The position numbers and the translations under genes are program-made. From NCBI GenBank assembly GCA_031285365.1, contig JAITWP010000078.1, positions 1-10,052 on the forward strand: a stretch of DNA of 10,052 bases, written 5' to 3'. This document shows positions 1 through 6,150 of this stretch, in pieces. Below the pieces are notes generated by a model. That model was not told the origin of the DNA and made no database searches. It saw only the letters and a list, made by a program, of their open reading frames with translations. Origin of the DNA: Azoarcus sp. GTDB lineage: Bacteria; Pseudomonadota; Gammaproteobacteria; Burkholderiales; Rhodocyclaceae. Position 1 is the stretch's first letter, and every line of letters starts with the position of its first letter.

Positions 1-1
1 C

Positions 2-1066
2 TTCCGTGAGCAGGAGTACGACAAGATCCGCGAAGAAGGGGAAAAGAAGTCCGTCTCTCTCAAGCCAAATGATCTGCTCGAAAACGGGTATCCGATGGAT
101 CGATTGGAAGGCCCGGAAGTGAATATGCTCAAGAACGGCTATCAGAACGCGTTCGCGCATTATCTTGCCGGCTATTACTTTGAGATGACGGGAGAGCCGT
201 CATTGTCCGCTCCGGGCTATCGCAACGCCTTGGAACTGCGGCCTGACAGCATGCTGATCAAAGCCAAGGTCGCCGGCAAGGGCAGGCAGGCGAAGCCCGG
301 TCCCAATCAAGCCGATGTGCTCTTCGTCGTGGAAAGCGGGCAGGCGCCAGCGTGGAAATCCGTGACGATCCCTCTGATATTGCCGATCAACAAGGAATTG
401 GTCACTGTGCCCCTGTCGTTCCCGGTCGTCATTTCTTCCGGGGTTTACACGCCGGCCTCGCTTTACGTGAACGGAAAGAGTCTGCCCGTTGAAACCCTCG
501 TCAATGTCGACGCAATGGCGAAACGTCAGTTGAAAGACCAGATGCCCGGCATCATCGGCCGCACGGCTGTCCGCGGCATCCTCAAGGGAGGCACGACCTA
601 CGCGGCGGGCAAGAAAGCCGGTCGCCTGGGGAGTCTGGCAGCGGGAGTAGCGGTCACAGCGTCGGAACAGGCCGACGAGCGTGCATGGCGCACCCTGCCG
701 GCGCGCCTGTCCATTGCCCGTGCCATCCTGCCCGTGGGAGAGCAAACGATTGAATTCCGTACTGGTAGAGGTACCTATCGCGGTACGATTACGGTCGGTG
801 GTAAGGTTAACATCGTTCCTATCCGGATCATCGGCGATTTCGTCTATATCGGTCAGCGGGAAGCGAAGGGTTCCATCACTGAGTTGCCTTCCTCCGATTG
901 GGCGAAGTTCGAGGATGATGAAGGCATAGAGTCGATCCAGAGAAGAGCGGATGAGATTTCGAAGCAGAGACAACCGCAGACGCCGGTACCGTCGGAACCG
1001 GCAAGCAAGTCACCTATCCCGTCGGGTCTGCCTGGCGGTGGTAAGCTGCCGAAGAAATTGTTCTGA
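2..1066 (+). CDS. COG3014-type TPR-containing protein, 5'-truncated by the window edge
   Basis: The reading frame is open from base 2 to the TGA at 1064-1066, so 354 residues are visible and the true start lies outside the window. An internal ATG at 95 (visible residue 32) is not a good start because coding-like sequence continues upstream of it. Around visible residues 53-82 a TPR-like helix pair can be seen (HYLAGYYFEMTG, then YRNALELRPD). The middle carries a pattern I associate with COG3014 proteins: a VVESGQAPAWKSVTIPL strand region, a Gly/Ala-rich GRTAVRGILKGGTTYAAGKKAG segment interrupted by a basic patch, then ADERAWRTLPARLSIARAILP. The C-terminal 35 or so residues are Pro/Ser/Lys-rich and probably disordered. 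An export signal would be in the missing part. The biochemical role of this family is not known to me. Its position directly before YcfL and LpoB homologues suggests an envelope function, by inference only. Confidence 0.8.
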   Translation, partial: FREQEYDKIREEGEKKSVSLKPNDLLENGYPMDRLEGPEVNMLKNGYQNAFAHYLAGYYFEMTGEPSLSAPGYRNALELRPDSMLIKAKVAGKGRQAKPGPNQADVLFVVESGQAPAWKSVTIPLILPINKELVTVPLSFPVVISSGVYTPASLYVNGKSLPVETLVNVDAMAKRQLKDQMPGIIGRTAVRGILKGGTTYAAGKKAGRLGSLAAGVAVTASEQADERAWRTLPARLSIARAILPVGEQTIEFRTGRGTYRGTITVGGKVNIVPIRIIGDFVYIGQREAKGSITELPSSDWAKFEDDEGIESIQRRADEISKQRQPQTPVPSEPASKSPIPSGLPGGGKLPKKLF

Positions 1067-1073
1067 GAGCTAA

Positions 1074-1115
1074 GGGGGGACAATGTTCCCCCCTGGCGTT
1101 TACTTGGCGTACGCC
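1074..1115 (+). other. Hairpin pair behind the COG3014-type gene
   Basis: A G6A tract at 1074-1080 faces a perfectly complementary TC6 at 1087-1093 (7-bp stem, 6-base loop). It is followed by the 10-base perfect palindrome GGCGTACGCC at 1106-1115. A T-rich stretch begins only about four bases later (1119-1135, interrupted by GA, A and so on). This may be a weak or imperfect transcription terminator or a 3' stabilising structure for the upstream gene. The U-tract is not immediately adjacent to either stem, so termination is uncertain. Confidence 0.35.
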
Positions 1116-1131
1116 TCGTTTGATTTTTTAT

Positions 1132-1149
1132 TTTTGACAGGTGTCAAAA
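1132..1149. promoter_or_regulatory. Perfect 18-base inverted repeat at the start of the YcfL-like gene
   Basis: TTTTGACA-GG-TGTCAAAA is a perfect 8+2+8 inverted repeat ending one base before the ATG at 1151. As DNA it has the form of a dimeric repressor operator. As RNA it can form a 7-bp stem with an AGGU loop, and that loop holds the only Shine-Dalgarno-like bases (AGG, 1139-1141) for the gene. Either reading would put control at the beginning of the ycfL-like/lpoB-like segment. No cognate regulator is encoded in the window. Confidence 0.45.
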
Positions 1150-1150
1150 C

Positions 1151-1579
1151 ATGAAGAGAATGGCTGCGATTCTTGTTTTTGGAGTTGCTTGTTTGAGTGT
1201 TTGCCTGCCCGCAAGCGCCGCCGAAGGCGGTTCGATTGCCAGCAAGGTGGAAGAACTCGGCAAGATGGACTATCTCAGGGTGACTGATATGCGCGCCGTG
1301 CGTCGGGACAACTTGCTGCGCGTACAGTTCACCGTGACCAATTCATCTCCCGGGAACGAGCGGCTGCATTACCGTTTTCGCTGGTTGGATGCTGATGGCT
1401 TTACGGTCTGGGAAGAAGAACCCTGGAAACCTGAAATCATCTACGGCAAGCAGAACAAGGTCATCAATGTTGTTGCACCCACGTTCAAGGCCGCTGATTT
1501 CAAACTCGAATTGCAAAGCCCGCACAATTCGACTTCTTCCGAACGCACCGGCGTCGCCGACAATCCGCCGTACCGTTGA
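1151..1579 (+). CDS. YcfL (DUF1425) family exported protein
   Basis: This encodes 142 residues. The N-terminus MKRMAAILVFGVACLSVC continues into LPASA/AE, giving a Sec signal peptide with a likely signal peptidase I site after residue 23. Cysteines at 14 and 18 have poor lipobox contexts (GVAC, LSVC), so lipidation is doubtful, unlike E. coli YcfL, which is a lipoprotein. The core VQFTVTNSSPGNERLHYRFRW, followed by LDADGFTVWEE, is the DUF1425 hallmark: an immunoglobulin-like beta sandwich with the N...YRFxWxDxxG pattern. The C-terminal tail is short and polar. The family's molecular role is not established. Its gene neighbours lpoB in E. coli as it does here, which supports the assignment. 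The start at 1151 is chosen because the signal peptide follows directly and AGG lies nine bases upstream, inside a palindrome. The next gene begins 51 bases downstream, consistent with co-transcription. Confidence 0.85.
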   Translation: MKRMAAILVFGVACLSVCLPASAAEGGSIASKVEELGKMDYLRVTDMRAVRRDNLLRVQFTVTNSSPGNERLHYRFRWLDADGFTVWEEEPWKPEIIYGKQNKVINVVAPTFKAADFKLELQSPHNSTSSERTGVADNPPYR

Positions 1580-1630
1580 TTTTTTTTCAAAAAGTGACGT
1601 TTTAGGCGTTTTTTATTCCAGGAGAATTTC

Positions 1631-2224
1631 ATGAAACTCTGCCGTATTTTGCTTTTGCCCGCTGTGTTGTCTCTTGCTGCCTGTGTTTCAAATTCACCCA
1701 CGACTGGGGGCGGTGTCAGCTATGGCGATTCCAAGGCCGTCGAAACGGTGACGACCGACCTGGGTTCCACCGACATCCAGATGACTGCCGAGAAGATGAC
1801 ACAGTCCATGCTGCAAACGCCGTTGCTGCAAGACATCATTCGTCGGCGCGGGCTGCTCATGGCTTCGCCGGTGGCAAACAAGACCAGCGAATATTTCGAC
1901 ACCAAACTCATTACCGACACCATCCTCACCCAGTTGCAGAAGAACGGGGTGCGCTACGTGATCGCGGGCGATGAGATGCAGAATCAGACCGACGAATTGA
2001 TCCGTCAAAATCAGAGTGGTCTCTACAAGAAAAGTACGACTGCGAGAGTGGGCAATATGCATGGCGCACAATACCGGATTGACGGCAGTGTTTCTTCCAT
2101 CATCAAGAGAGACTCCCGTACGAAGGACGTGTATTACAAGATCAATATGCGCCTGATCGAAATCGAGAGCGGTATCGTGGAATGGTCGGACGAAAAGGAA
2201 ATCCGCAAGACGCTCAATCGCTGA
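1631..2224 (+). CDS. lpoB: LpoB-family lipoprotein (penicillin-binding-protein activator homologue)
   Basis: This encodes 197 residues. The signal peptide MKLCRILLLPAVLSLAAC ends in a clear lipobox (LAAC) that makes Cys18 the lipidated residue. No Asp follows the Cys, so outer-membrane sorting by Lol is expected. The globular part, from about residue 48 to the end, follows the LpoB/CsgG-like alpha/beta pattern: a central strand (GLLMASPVANKTSEYFD), a helix (TKLITDTILTQLQKNGVRYVIA), a GAQYRIDGSVSSI strand, and a final YYKINMRLIEIESGIVEWSDEKEI hairpin interrupted only by turns. E. coli LpoB reaches through the peptidoglycan with a long disordered linker to stimulate PBP1b. Here only about 20-30 residues separate Cys18 from the fold, so the same mechanism is not assured. 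An AGGAG Shine-Dalgarno at 1620-1624 with six-base spacing fixes the start. The YcfL-like gene upstream mirrors the E. coli order. Confidence 0.85.
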   Translation: MKLCRILLLPAVLSLAACVSNSPTTGGGVSYGDSKAVETVTTDLGSTDIQMTAEKMTQSMLQTPLLQDIIRRRGLLMASPVANKTSEYFDTKLITDTILTQLQKNGVRYVIAGDEMQNQTDELIRQNQSGLYKKSTTARVGNMHGAQYRIDGSVSSIIKRDSRTKDVYYKINMRLIEIESGIVEWSDEKEIRKTLNR

Positions 2225-2269
2225 GACGTTTGAGCGGGGAGATTTTCCGATTTTCTGCTTTCACCTGTT

Positions 2270-2321
2270 GCCCGCCCTTGTCCGTGTTTCATCGCGCGAT
2301 GGGGCGGGCTTTGCATATAAT
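2270..2321 (+). other. GC-rich hairpin with nested palindrome before the CsgG-like gene
   Basis: GCCCGCCC at 2270-2277 pairs perfectly with GGGCGGGC at 2302-2309 around a 24-base loop. The loop itself contains the perfect palindrome ATCGCGCGAT (2291-2300). Only three T residues follow, so it would be a weak terminator or an attenuator between the LpoB-like gene and the next gene. A TATAAT at 2316-2321 follows immediately. It may be coincidental because it would give an almost leaderless transcript. Confidence 0.35.
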
Positions 2322-2337
2322 TTGGAGACTACACACC

Positions 2338-3147
2338 ATGACCAATGCTCTGAAAATGTTGCTGCTTGGCAGCATGTTAACCATCTCGGCGCTGGCAGCA
2401 CCATTCGCGCAGGCGCGTGAGGTGAAAGTAGCCGTCACCAGCCTTGCTTATGAAGAAAGGGTACGGGAATATTTTCGCGAAGTCAGGGCTTCTTCCAAAG
2501 CGTCAATGCGTGCCTCGGAGCGCGAAACCGCCTACAGCTACCGCGGCTCGATGAGCGCGAACCGCTCATCGGAATATTCCTCCTCCGAAGGGACATACTC
2601 CTATATCGAACGGGGTGAATTGCGAAAATTCACCGGCGACATCAAGGGTGAGATGCTGAAAACCGGATATTTCCGCATCACGGAGGCGAGGCCCTATACC
2701 GCCAAGGATACGGAAAAGCTCTACGACATCATCGCCCGTATCAAGAAAGGCATGTATCCGAATGCGAAATACGTGCTGTTTGGCACGGTAAGCAGTATCC
2801 AGTTCAGGCAGGAAGCCAACCCGCTTCAGCATACGAACACGGTATCCCACACGTTGAGTCTGGAACTGGTGGCTGAGTTCAGTCTTGTCAATACCAAGAC
2901 TTATGAGGTCATGGCAGCGTTTTCCGCAATGGGCGAAGGGCAGGATACGAAACTCCTCACCTCGCGTGGCGGAACCGTTGTCATGAACCGTGGCAAGGTG
3001 ATCTCGGAAGTTTCCAAGAGCCTGGGCGCCGACGTGGTCCGTCAGTTGGAAGAACAGATCGCTGCCGCCGAAGGTTGGGCTCCGCCAGTGCGGGGAACGG
3101 TCATCCAGGAGAGAAGAGAGGATACCGAAGTCATTCATTTCCGCTGA
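2338..3147 (+). CDS. Exported CsgG/LpoB-like fold protein with Ser/Tyr-rich insertion
   Basis: This encodes 269 residues. The start at 2338 is chosen over an in-frame ATG at 2182 because a signal peptide follows directly (MTNALKMLLLGSMLTISALA, then APFAQA, cleavage after residue 26). In addition, GGAG lies at 2324-2327, and the longer form would overlap the lpoB-like gene by 43 bases. There is no lipobox. The mature protein opens with a strand (REVKVAVTSLAYE). A Ser/Tyr/Arg-rich stretch follows (about residues 50-90) with alternating small and aromatic residues. Next come an amphipathic helix (ERGELRKFTGDIKGEMLKTGYFRI), the strand YVLFGTVSSI (residues 145-154), and a beta hairpin SLELVAEFSLVNTKTYEVMAAFSA interrupted by a turn. 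The GTVSSI strand and final hairpin match the equivalent region of the LpoB-like neighbour (GSVSSI), suggesting the two share a fold and perhaps an origin. The function is unknown. An envelope role alongside the LpoB-like lipoprotein is inferred. Confidence 0.75.
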   Translation: MTNALKMLLLGSMLTISALAAPFAQAREVKVAVTSLAYEERVREYFREVRASSKASMRASERETAYSYRGSMSANRSSEYSSSEGTYSYIERGELRKFTGDIKGEMLKTGYFRITEARPYTAKDTEKLYDIIARIKKGMYPNAKYVLFGTVSSIQFRQEANPLQHTNTVSHTLSLELVAEFSLVNTKTYEVMAAFSAMGEGQDTKLLTSRGGTVVMNRGKVISEVSKSLGADVVRQLEEQIAAAEGWAPPVRGTVIQERREDTEVIHFR

Positions 3148-3180
3148 ACACGTATCGGGAAATCTCGAGGCGAGTTGCAT

Positions 3181-3218
3181 GAAAAAAGCCGATGCGCGTG
3201 GGCGCATCGGCTTTTTTC
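3181..3218. terminator. Bidirectional intrinsic terminator
   Basis: The arm at 3181-3197 (G, A6, then GCCGATGCGC) pairs perfectly with 3202-3218 (GCGCATCGGC, T6, C) around the four-base loop GTGG. The 10-bp GC-rich core is flanked by an A6 tract on one side and a T6 tract on the other, so it works as a rho-independent terminator in both directions. It sits 33 bases past the stop of the CsgG-like gene and 22 bases past the stop of glnE, serving both convergent units. Confidence 0.93.
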
Positions 3219-3240
3219 GAGGTTGGGTCAAGAGATTTTT

Positions 3241-5946
3241 CTACGCTTTCCTTGGCCTGGATTCTCCGAATACTTCCCGCCACAATGCCTGAACCGGTTC
3301 GCGCAGGGAGTTGGTATCGGCCAAGGGAACACGGGAGGGTTGATTGTTGAGCCGCTGACGGTGTTGCAGCTGACGTAGTTCGCGATAGCTGTTGGCGCAG
3401 GTGGAGGCGAGATCGTCGGGAATCAGTCCGAGTTTTGCGGCAATGCCAAGAAGTGCGATGTTGCCGAGGTTGTGTGTGAGTTCCTCGTGTTCGTGGGCGT
3501 GGCCGAGGACCAGGTACTGAACCAGGAATTCGACGTCGACGAGGCCGCCAGGATCGTGTTTGAGGTCGAAGAGCGGGCTTTTCCCCGCGTGGGCGGCGCT
3601 CATCTTGTCACGCATGGCAATAACCTCTGAGCGCAGGGCTTGCCTGTCGCGTGGCAGGCGCAGAATGTCTTCGCGGATGCGTTCGAATTCCTCGCCCAGC
3701 ACTGGGTCGCCTGCAACGAAGCGGGCCCGGGTCAGTGCCTGGTGTTCCCAGATCCAGGCCGACTCGAACTGGTATTTCTGAAAAGTGGCGAGTGAGCAGG
3801 CAACGAGGCCGGATTCTCCGTTGGGGCGTAGCCGCAGGTCGGTCTCGAACAGAACGCCGGCAGCGGTACGGCTCGACAGCCATGATCTGATCCGTTGCGC
3901 CAACCGGGCGTAGATATCACCCGCGTCGATGAATTTGTCGTCATAAATGAAGATGAGATCGAGATCGGAGGCATAGCCCAGTTCCTTGCCGCCGAGTTTG
4001 CCGTAGCCGATGACGGCAAAATGGGGCTTGTCACGGTGACGTGCCTTGATTTTGCGCCAGCACAGGCGAATGGTGAGGTCGACCATGATGTCGGTGAGCA
4101 TGGAGAGATGGTCGGCGAGTCTTTCGACCGTGAGCGCCCCGGCAATGTCATGGACGAGCAGGCGAAAGACCTGGGTGTGATGCCGCTCGCGCATCAGGTC
4201 CATCTGCTGTTCCGTGTCCGGTTCGGCGGCATCCAGTTCGGAGGCGAGTTCGCGTTTGAACTGATGCCAGTCGGGCGGAGTCATCAGGTTGCGCGCGACG
4301 AGCAGGTCGTCGAGCAGGATCGGGTATCGCCCCAGATATTGCGCGGCCCAGACAGATGCGCCGATGAGGTCGACCAGGCGGCGCAGGGCATGGGGGTATT
4401 GTTGCAGCAAGGCAAGGTAAGCGCCGCGCTGGGTGATGCCGTCGAGCAGGTCGAGGCAACGTATCAGGGTGCCATCGGGTTCGTGGGTGGATACGGCAGC
4501 GGCGATCATGCGGGGTACGAGGGCGTCGAACCGGTTGCGGATGTTGTCCGGCAACTGGTTGTAGCGTGACCCTGTGCGTATGGTGGCCAGCCGCTTGGCG
4601 ACGGTTTGTGTATCGCGGTAGCCAAGTCCGGTCAGCGCGGCGGCGGTCTCAGTGGTATCGGCGGCGTTTTGCCAGGCGGCGGCAAGCTGTTGGGGGTCGT
4701 CGTCCGGAGCGTCCGGCTCGCCGAAGATGGTTTCGAAGTGACGGCTGACAGCGGCGCGGTGGCCGTCGAGTTCTTCAAGGAATGCGGCGTAGCTGGCAAA
4801 GCCCATGGATTCGGCGATCAGGGACTGATCAGTTTCGTTTTCCGGCAGATCGTGGGTCTGGGCGTCGTCGAGGTATTGCAGCCGGTGTTCGAGACGGCGC
4901 AGGAAGACGTAGGCGGTGTTGAGTTCCCTGGTTGCGTCGGGTTGAAGAATGCCGCGTGCGGCGAGACGATCGAGTACCTGGAGGGTAGGGGGTATTTGCA
5001 GGGTTTGATCGCGCCCTCCCCGGATGAGTTGGAATGCCTGGGCGATGAATTCGATCTCACGGATACCGCCGGGGCCGAGTTTGATGTTGTTGGCACGGTC
5101 GTGTCGCGCGACTTCGCGGCGAATTTGGGCGTGAAGGGCACGCATGGCGCCAATGGTGCCGAAATCGAGATATTTCCGGAAAACGAAGGGACGCGAAATG
5201 GCTTGCAGTTCTTCTGTGCGTTCGCCGACGATGACCCGTGCCTTGATCCAGGCGTAACGTTCCCACTCCCGACCCTGGGAAACGAAGTAGTTTTCCAGCA
5301 TGTCGAAGTTTGCCACCAGAGGCCCGGAGTCGCCATTGGGGCGCAGGCGCATGTCGACGCGAAACACCTGTCCGTGTTCGGTGATCTCCCCCAGCGTGGC
5401 AATGATCTGTTTGCCGAGACGTTCGAAGAATTCGAAATTGTCGATAATTTTTGGCCCCGTGGTATTGCCATCCTCGGGGTAGAGGAAGATGAGATCGATG
5501 TCGGAACTGACGTTGAGTTCCCGGCCACCGAGTTTGCCCATACCGATGATGAGCAGTTCCTGCTCTTCGCCGGAGGGTGAGCAAGGTGTGCCGTACCGCT
5601 TCAGGAGCGAGGCGTGCAGCACGTCGCAGGCGTGGCGAATGGCGACCTCGGCCAGTACGGTCATGGTCTCGGTGACTTCGGCCAGATCGGCCATGCCTTC
5701 GAGATCCCGTACCGCCAGGCGACACAGCACCCAGGTGCGCAACTGGCGTAGTGCTGGACGCAGTTGAGCTTCGTCGCCGCCTTGCTGCATGATGAAGGCA
5801 CGCATGGCGTCACTGTCGAGCGCTTGGCCGAGACTATCGATCAGGCGTTCGGCCAGCCAGGGACGGCTGTCAAGCATTCGTTGCAGAAAACGCGACTGCC
5901 GTGTTGCACGGCGGACAATTTCTGCCGTGGAGAGACTGGGTTGCAT
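3241..5946 (-). CDS. glnE: Bifunctional glutamine synthetase adenylyltransferase / adenylyl-removing enzyme
   Basis: This encodes 901 residues, close to the 946 of E. coli GlnE. The cytoplasmic enzyme adds AMP to, and removes it from, a tyrosine of glutamine synthetase under control of PII and glutamine. Two homologous nucleotidyltransferase domains are visible. The N-terminal adenylyl-removing domain has GMGKLGGREL then SSDIDLIF (Asp149, Asp151), DMRLRPNGDSG at 198-208 and GPGGIREIEF at 291-300. The C-terminal adenylyltransferase domain has GYGKLGGKEL at 647-656 then ASDLDLIF (Asp661, Asp663), DLRLRPNGESG at 703-713 and DPGGLVDVEF at 798-807. All metal-binding aspartates are present, so both activities should be intact. 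The start is supported by AAGGG six bases upstream on the minus strand (5953-5957). The gene is monocistronic, divergent from yhdP and convergent with the envelope cassette. Nothing nearby suggests a link to PII or glutamine synthetase genes. Confidence 0.98.
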   Translation of the reverse strand: MQPSLSTAEIVRRATRQSRFLQRMLDSRPWLAERLIDSLGQALDSDAMRAFIMQQGGDEAQLRPALRQLRTWVLCRLAVRDLEGMADLAEVTETMTVLAEVAIRHACDVLHASLLKRYGTPCSPSGEEQELLIIGMGKLGGRELNVSSDIDLIFLYPEDGNTTGPKIIDNFEFFERLGKQIIATLGEITEHGQVFRVDMRLRPNGDSGPLVANFDMLENYFVSQGREWERYAWIKARVIVGERTEELQAISRPFVFRKYLDFGTIGAMRALHAQIRREVARHDRANNIKLGPGGIREIEFIAQAFQLIRGGRDQTLQIPPTLQVLDRLAARGILQPDATRELNTAYVFLRRLEHRLQYLDDAQTHDLPENETDQSLIAESMGFASYAAFLEELDGHRAAVSRHFETIFGEPDAPDDDPQQLAAAWQNAADTTETAAALTGLGYRDTQTVAKRLATIRTGSRYNQLPDNIRNRFDALVPRMIAAAVSTHEPDGTLIRCLDLLDGITQRGAYLALLQQYPHALRRLVDLIGASVWAAQYLGRYPILLDDLLVARNLMTPPDWHQFKRELASELDAAEPDTEQQMDLMRERHHTQVFRLLVHDIAGALTVERLADHLSMLTDIMVDLTIRLCWRKIKARHRDKPHFAVIGYGKLGGKELGYASDLDLIFIYDDKFIDAGDIYARLAQRIRSWLSSRTAAGVLFETDLRLRPNGESGLVACSLATFQKYQFESAWIWEHQALTRARFVAGDPVLGEEFERIREDILRLPRDRQALRSEVIAMRDKMSAAHAGKSPLFDLKHDPGGLVDVEFLVQYLVLGHAHEHEELTHNLGNIALLGIAAKLGLIPDDLASTCANSYRELRQLQHRQRLNNQPSRVPLADTNSLREPVQALWREVFGESRPRKA

Positions 5947-5968
5947 CGAAAGCCCTTACGTTGTTGTT

Positions 5969-5996
5969 AAAATAGTCACATCTACGCAAGTGGTAA
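5969..5996 (-). promoter_or_regulatory. Possible sigma70 promoter of glnE
   Basis: Read on the minus strand, TTACCA (5991-5996) and TATTTT (5969-5974) are separated by 16 bases. Each matches four of six consensus positions. The implied transcript would start roughly 15 bases upstream of the ATG and would just include the AAGGG ribosome site. The match is weak, so this is a suggestion based on position. Confidence 0.25.
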
Positions 5997-6014
5997 GTGT
6001 AAAGGCGTAGGCGC

Positions 6015-6037
6015 TTCTCCGGGGGTCGCCCGGAGGA
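6015..6037 (+). promoter_or_regulatory. Stable hairpin sequestering a strong Shine-Dalgarno
   Basis: Bases 6015-6023 (TTCTCCGGG) can pair with 6029-6037 (CCCGGAGGA) over nine base pairs, including one G-U wobble, with the five-base loop GGTCG. The whole GGAGGA element (6032-6037) lies in the 3' arm. That element sits nine bases from the ATG at 6046. In the RNA the ribosome site would be hidden unless the stem opens, a geometry typical of translational control, though no ligand or trans-acting partner is evident. Confidence 0.4.
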
Positions 6038-6045
6038 CAGGGTTA

Positions 6046-6147
6046 ATGCAGCCATGTATCCGTGCAATCGCATGGAACGTCCAGTACGGGGCAGCGACTG
6101 GCGTTCGCGGTATTGCGTCGTATTCGGGCGCTTTTGTTGAACGCTGA
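6046..6147 (+). CDS. Possible 33-residue leader peptide upstream of yhdP
   Basis: The short ORF begins MQPCIRAIAWNVQ, ends GAFVER, and stops with TGA at 6145-6147. It has a better ribosome site (GGAGG, nine-base spacing) than yhdP itself. It lies in the same reading frame as yhdP, whose ATG at 6151 comes after a single intervening codon. Such spacing would allow termination-reinitiation coupling. The peptide has no signal sequence, no recognisable domain and no run of one amino acid that would suggest an attenuation leader. It could equally be chance within a 5' untranslated region. Confidence 0.3.
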   Translation: MQPCIRAIAWNVQYGAATGVRGIASYSGAFVER

Positions 6148-6150
6148 AGT

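Noticed and set aside
200..973. A 257-codon minus-strand frame opposite the COG3014-type gene
   Set aside because: The plus-strand frame spans the whole region and has family-like motifs. The antisense translation is Arg/Asp-rich with no signal or domain.
1134..1162. Perfect -35 hexamer TTGACA at 1134-1139 as a promoter
   Set aside because: No acceptable -10 lies 16-18 bases downstream, and transcription would begin inside the coding sequence. The hexamer is explained as part of the palindrome.
2316..2321. TATAAT as the promoter of the CsgG-like gene
   Set aside because: No -35 element is found at the correct distance, and the start of transcription would fall at or beyond the ribosome site. 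It is kept only as part of the intergenic structure finding.
2182..2337. A longer N-terminus for the CsgG-like protein starting at ATG 2182
   Set aside because: It overlaps the end of the lpoB-like gene, would bury a good signal peptide in the interior, and lacks a ribosome site as well placed as the one before 2338.
4606..5580. A 324-codon open frame on the plus strand opposite glnE
   Set aside because: It lies wholly within glnE, whose conserved catalytic motifs sit in the opposite strand. The plus-strand translation is only an antisense artefact.
6054..6140. Alternative 28-codon ORF in another frame upstream of yhdP
   Set aside because: Its distance from the GGAGG site is too long (17 bases) and it has no better support than the 33-codon ORF starting at 6046.
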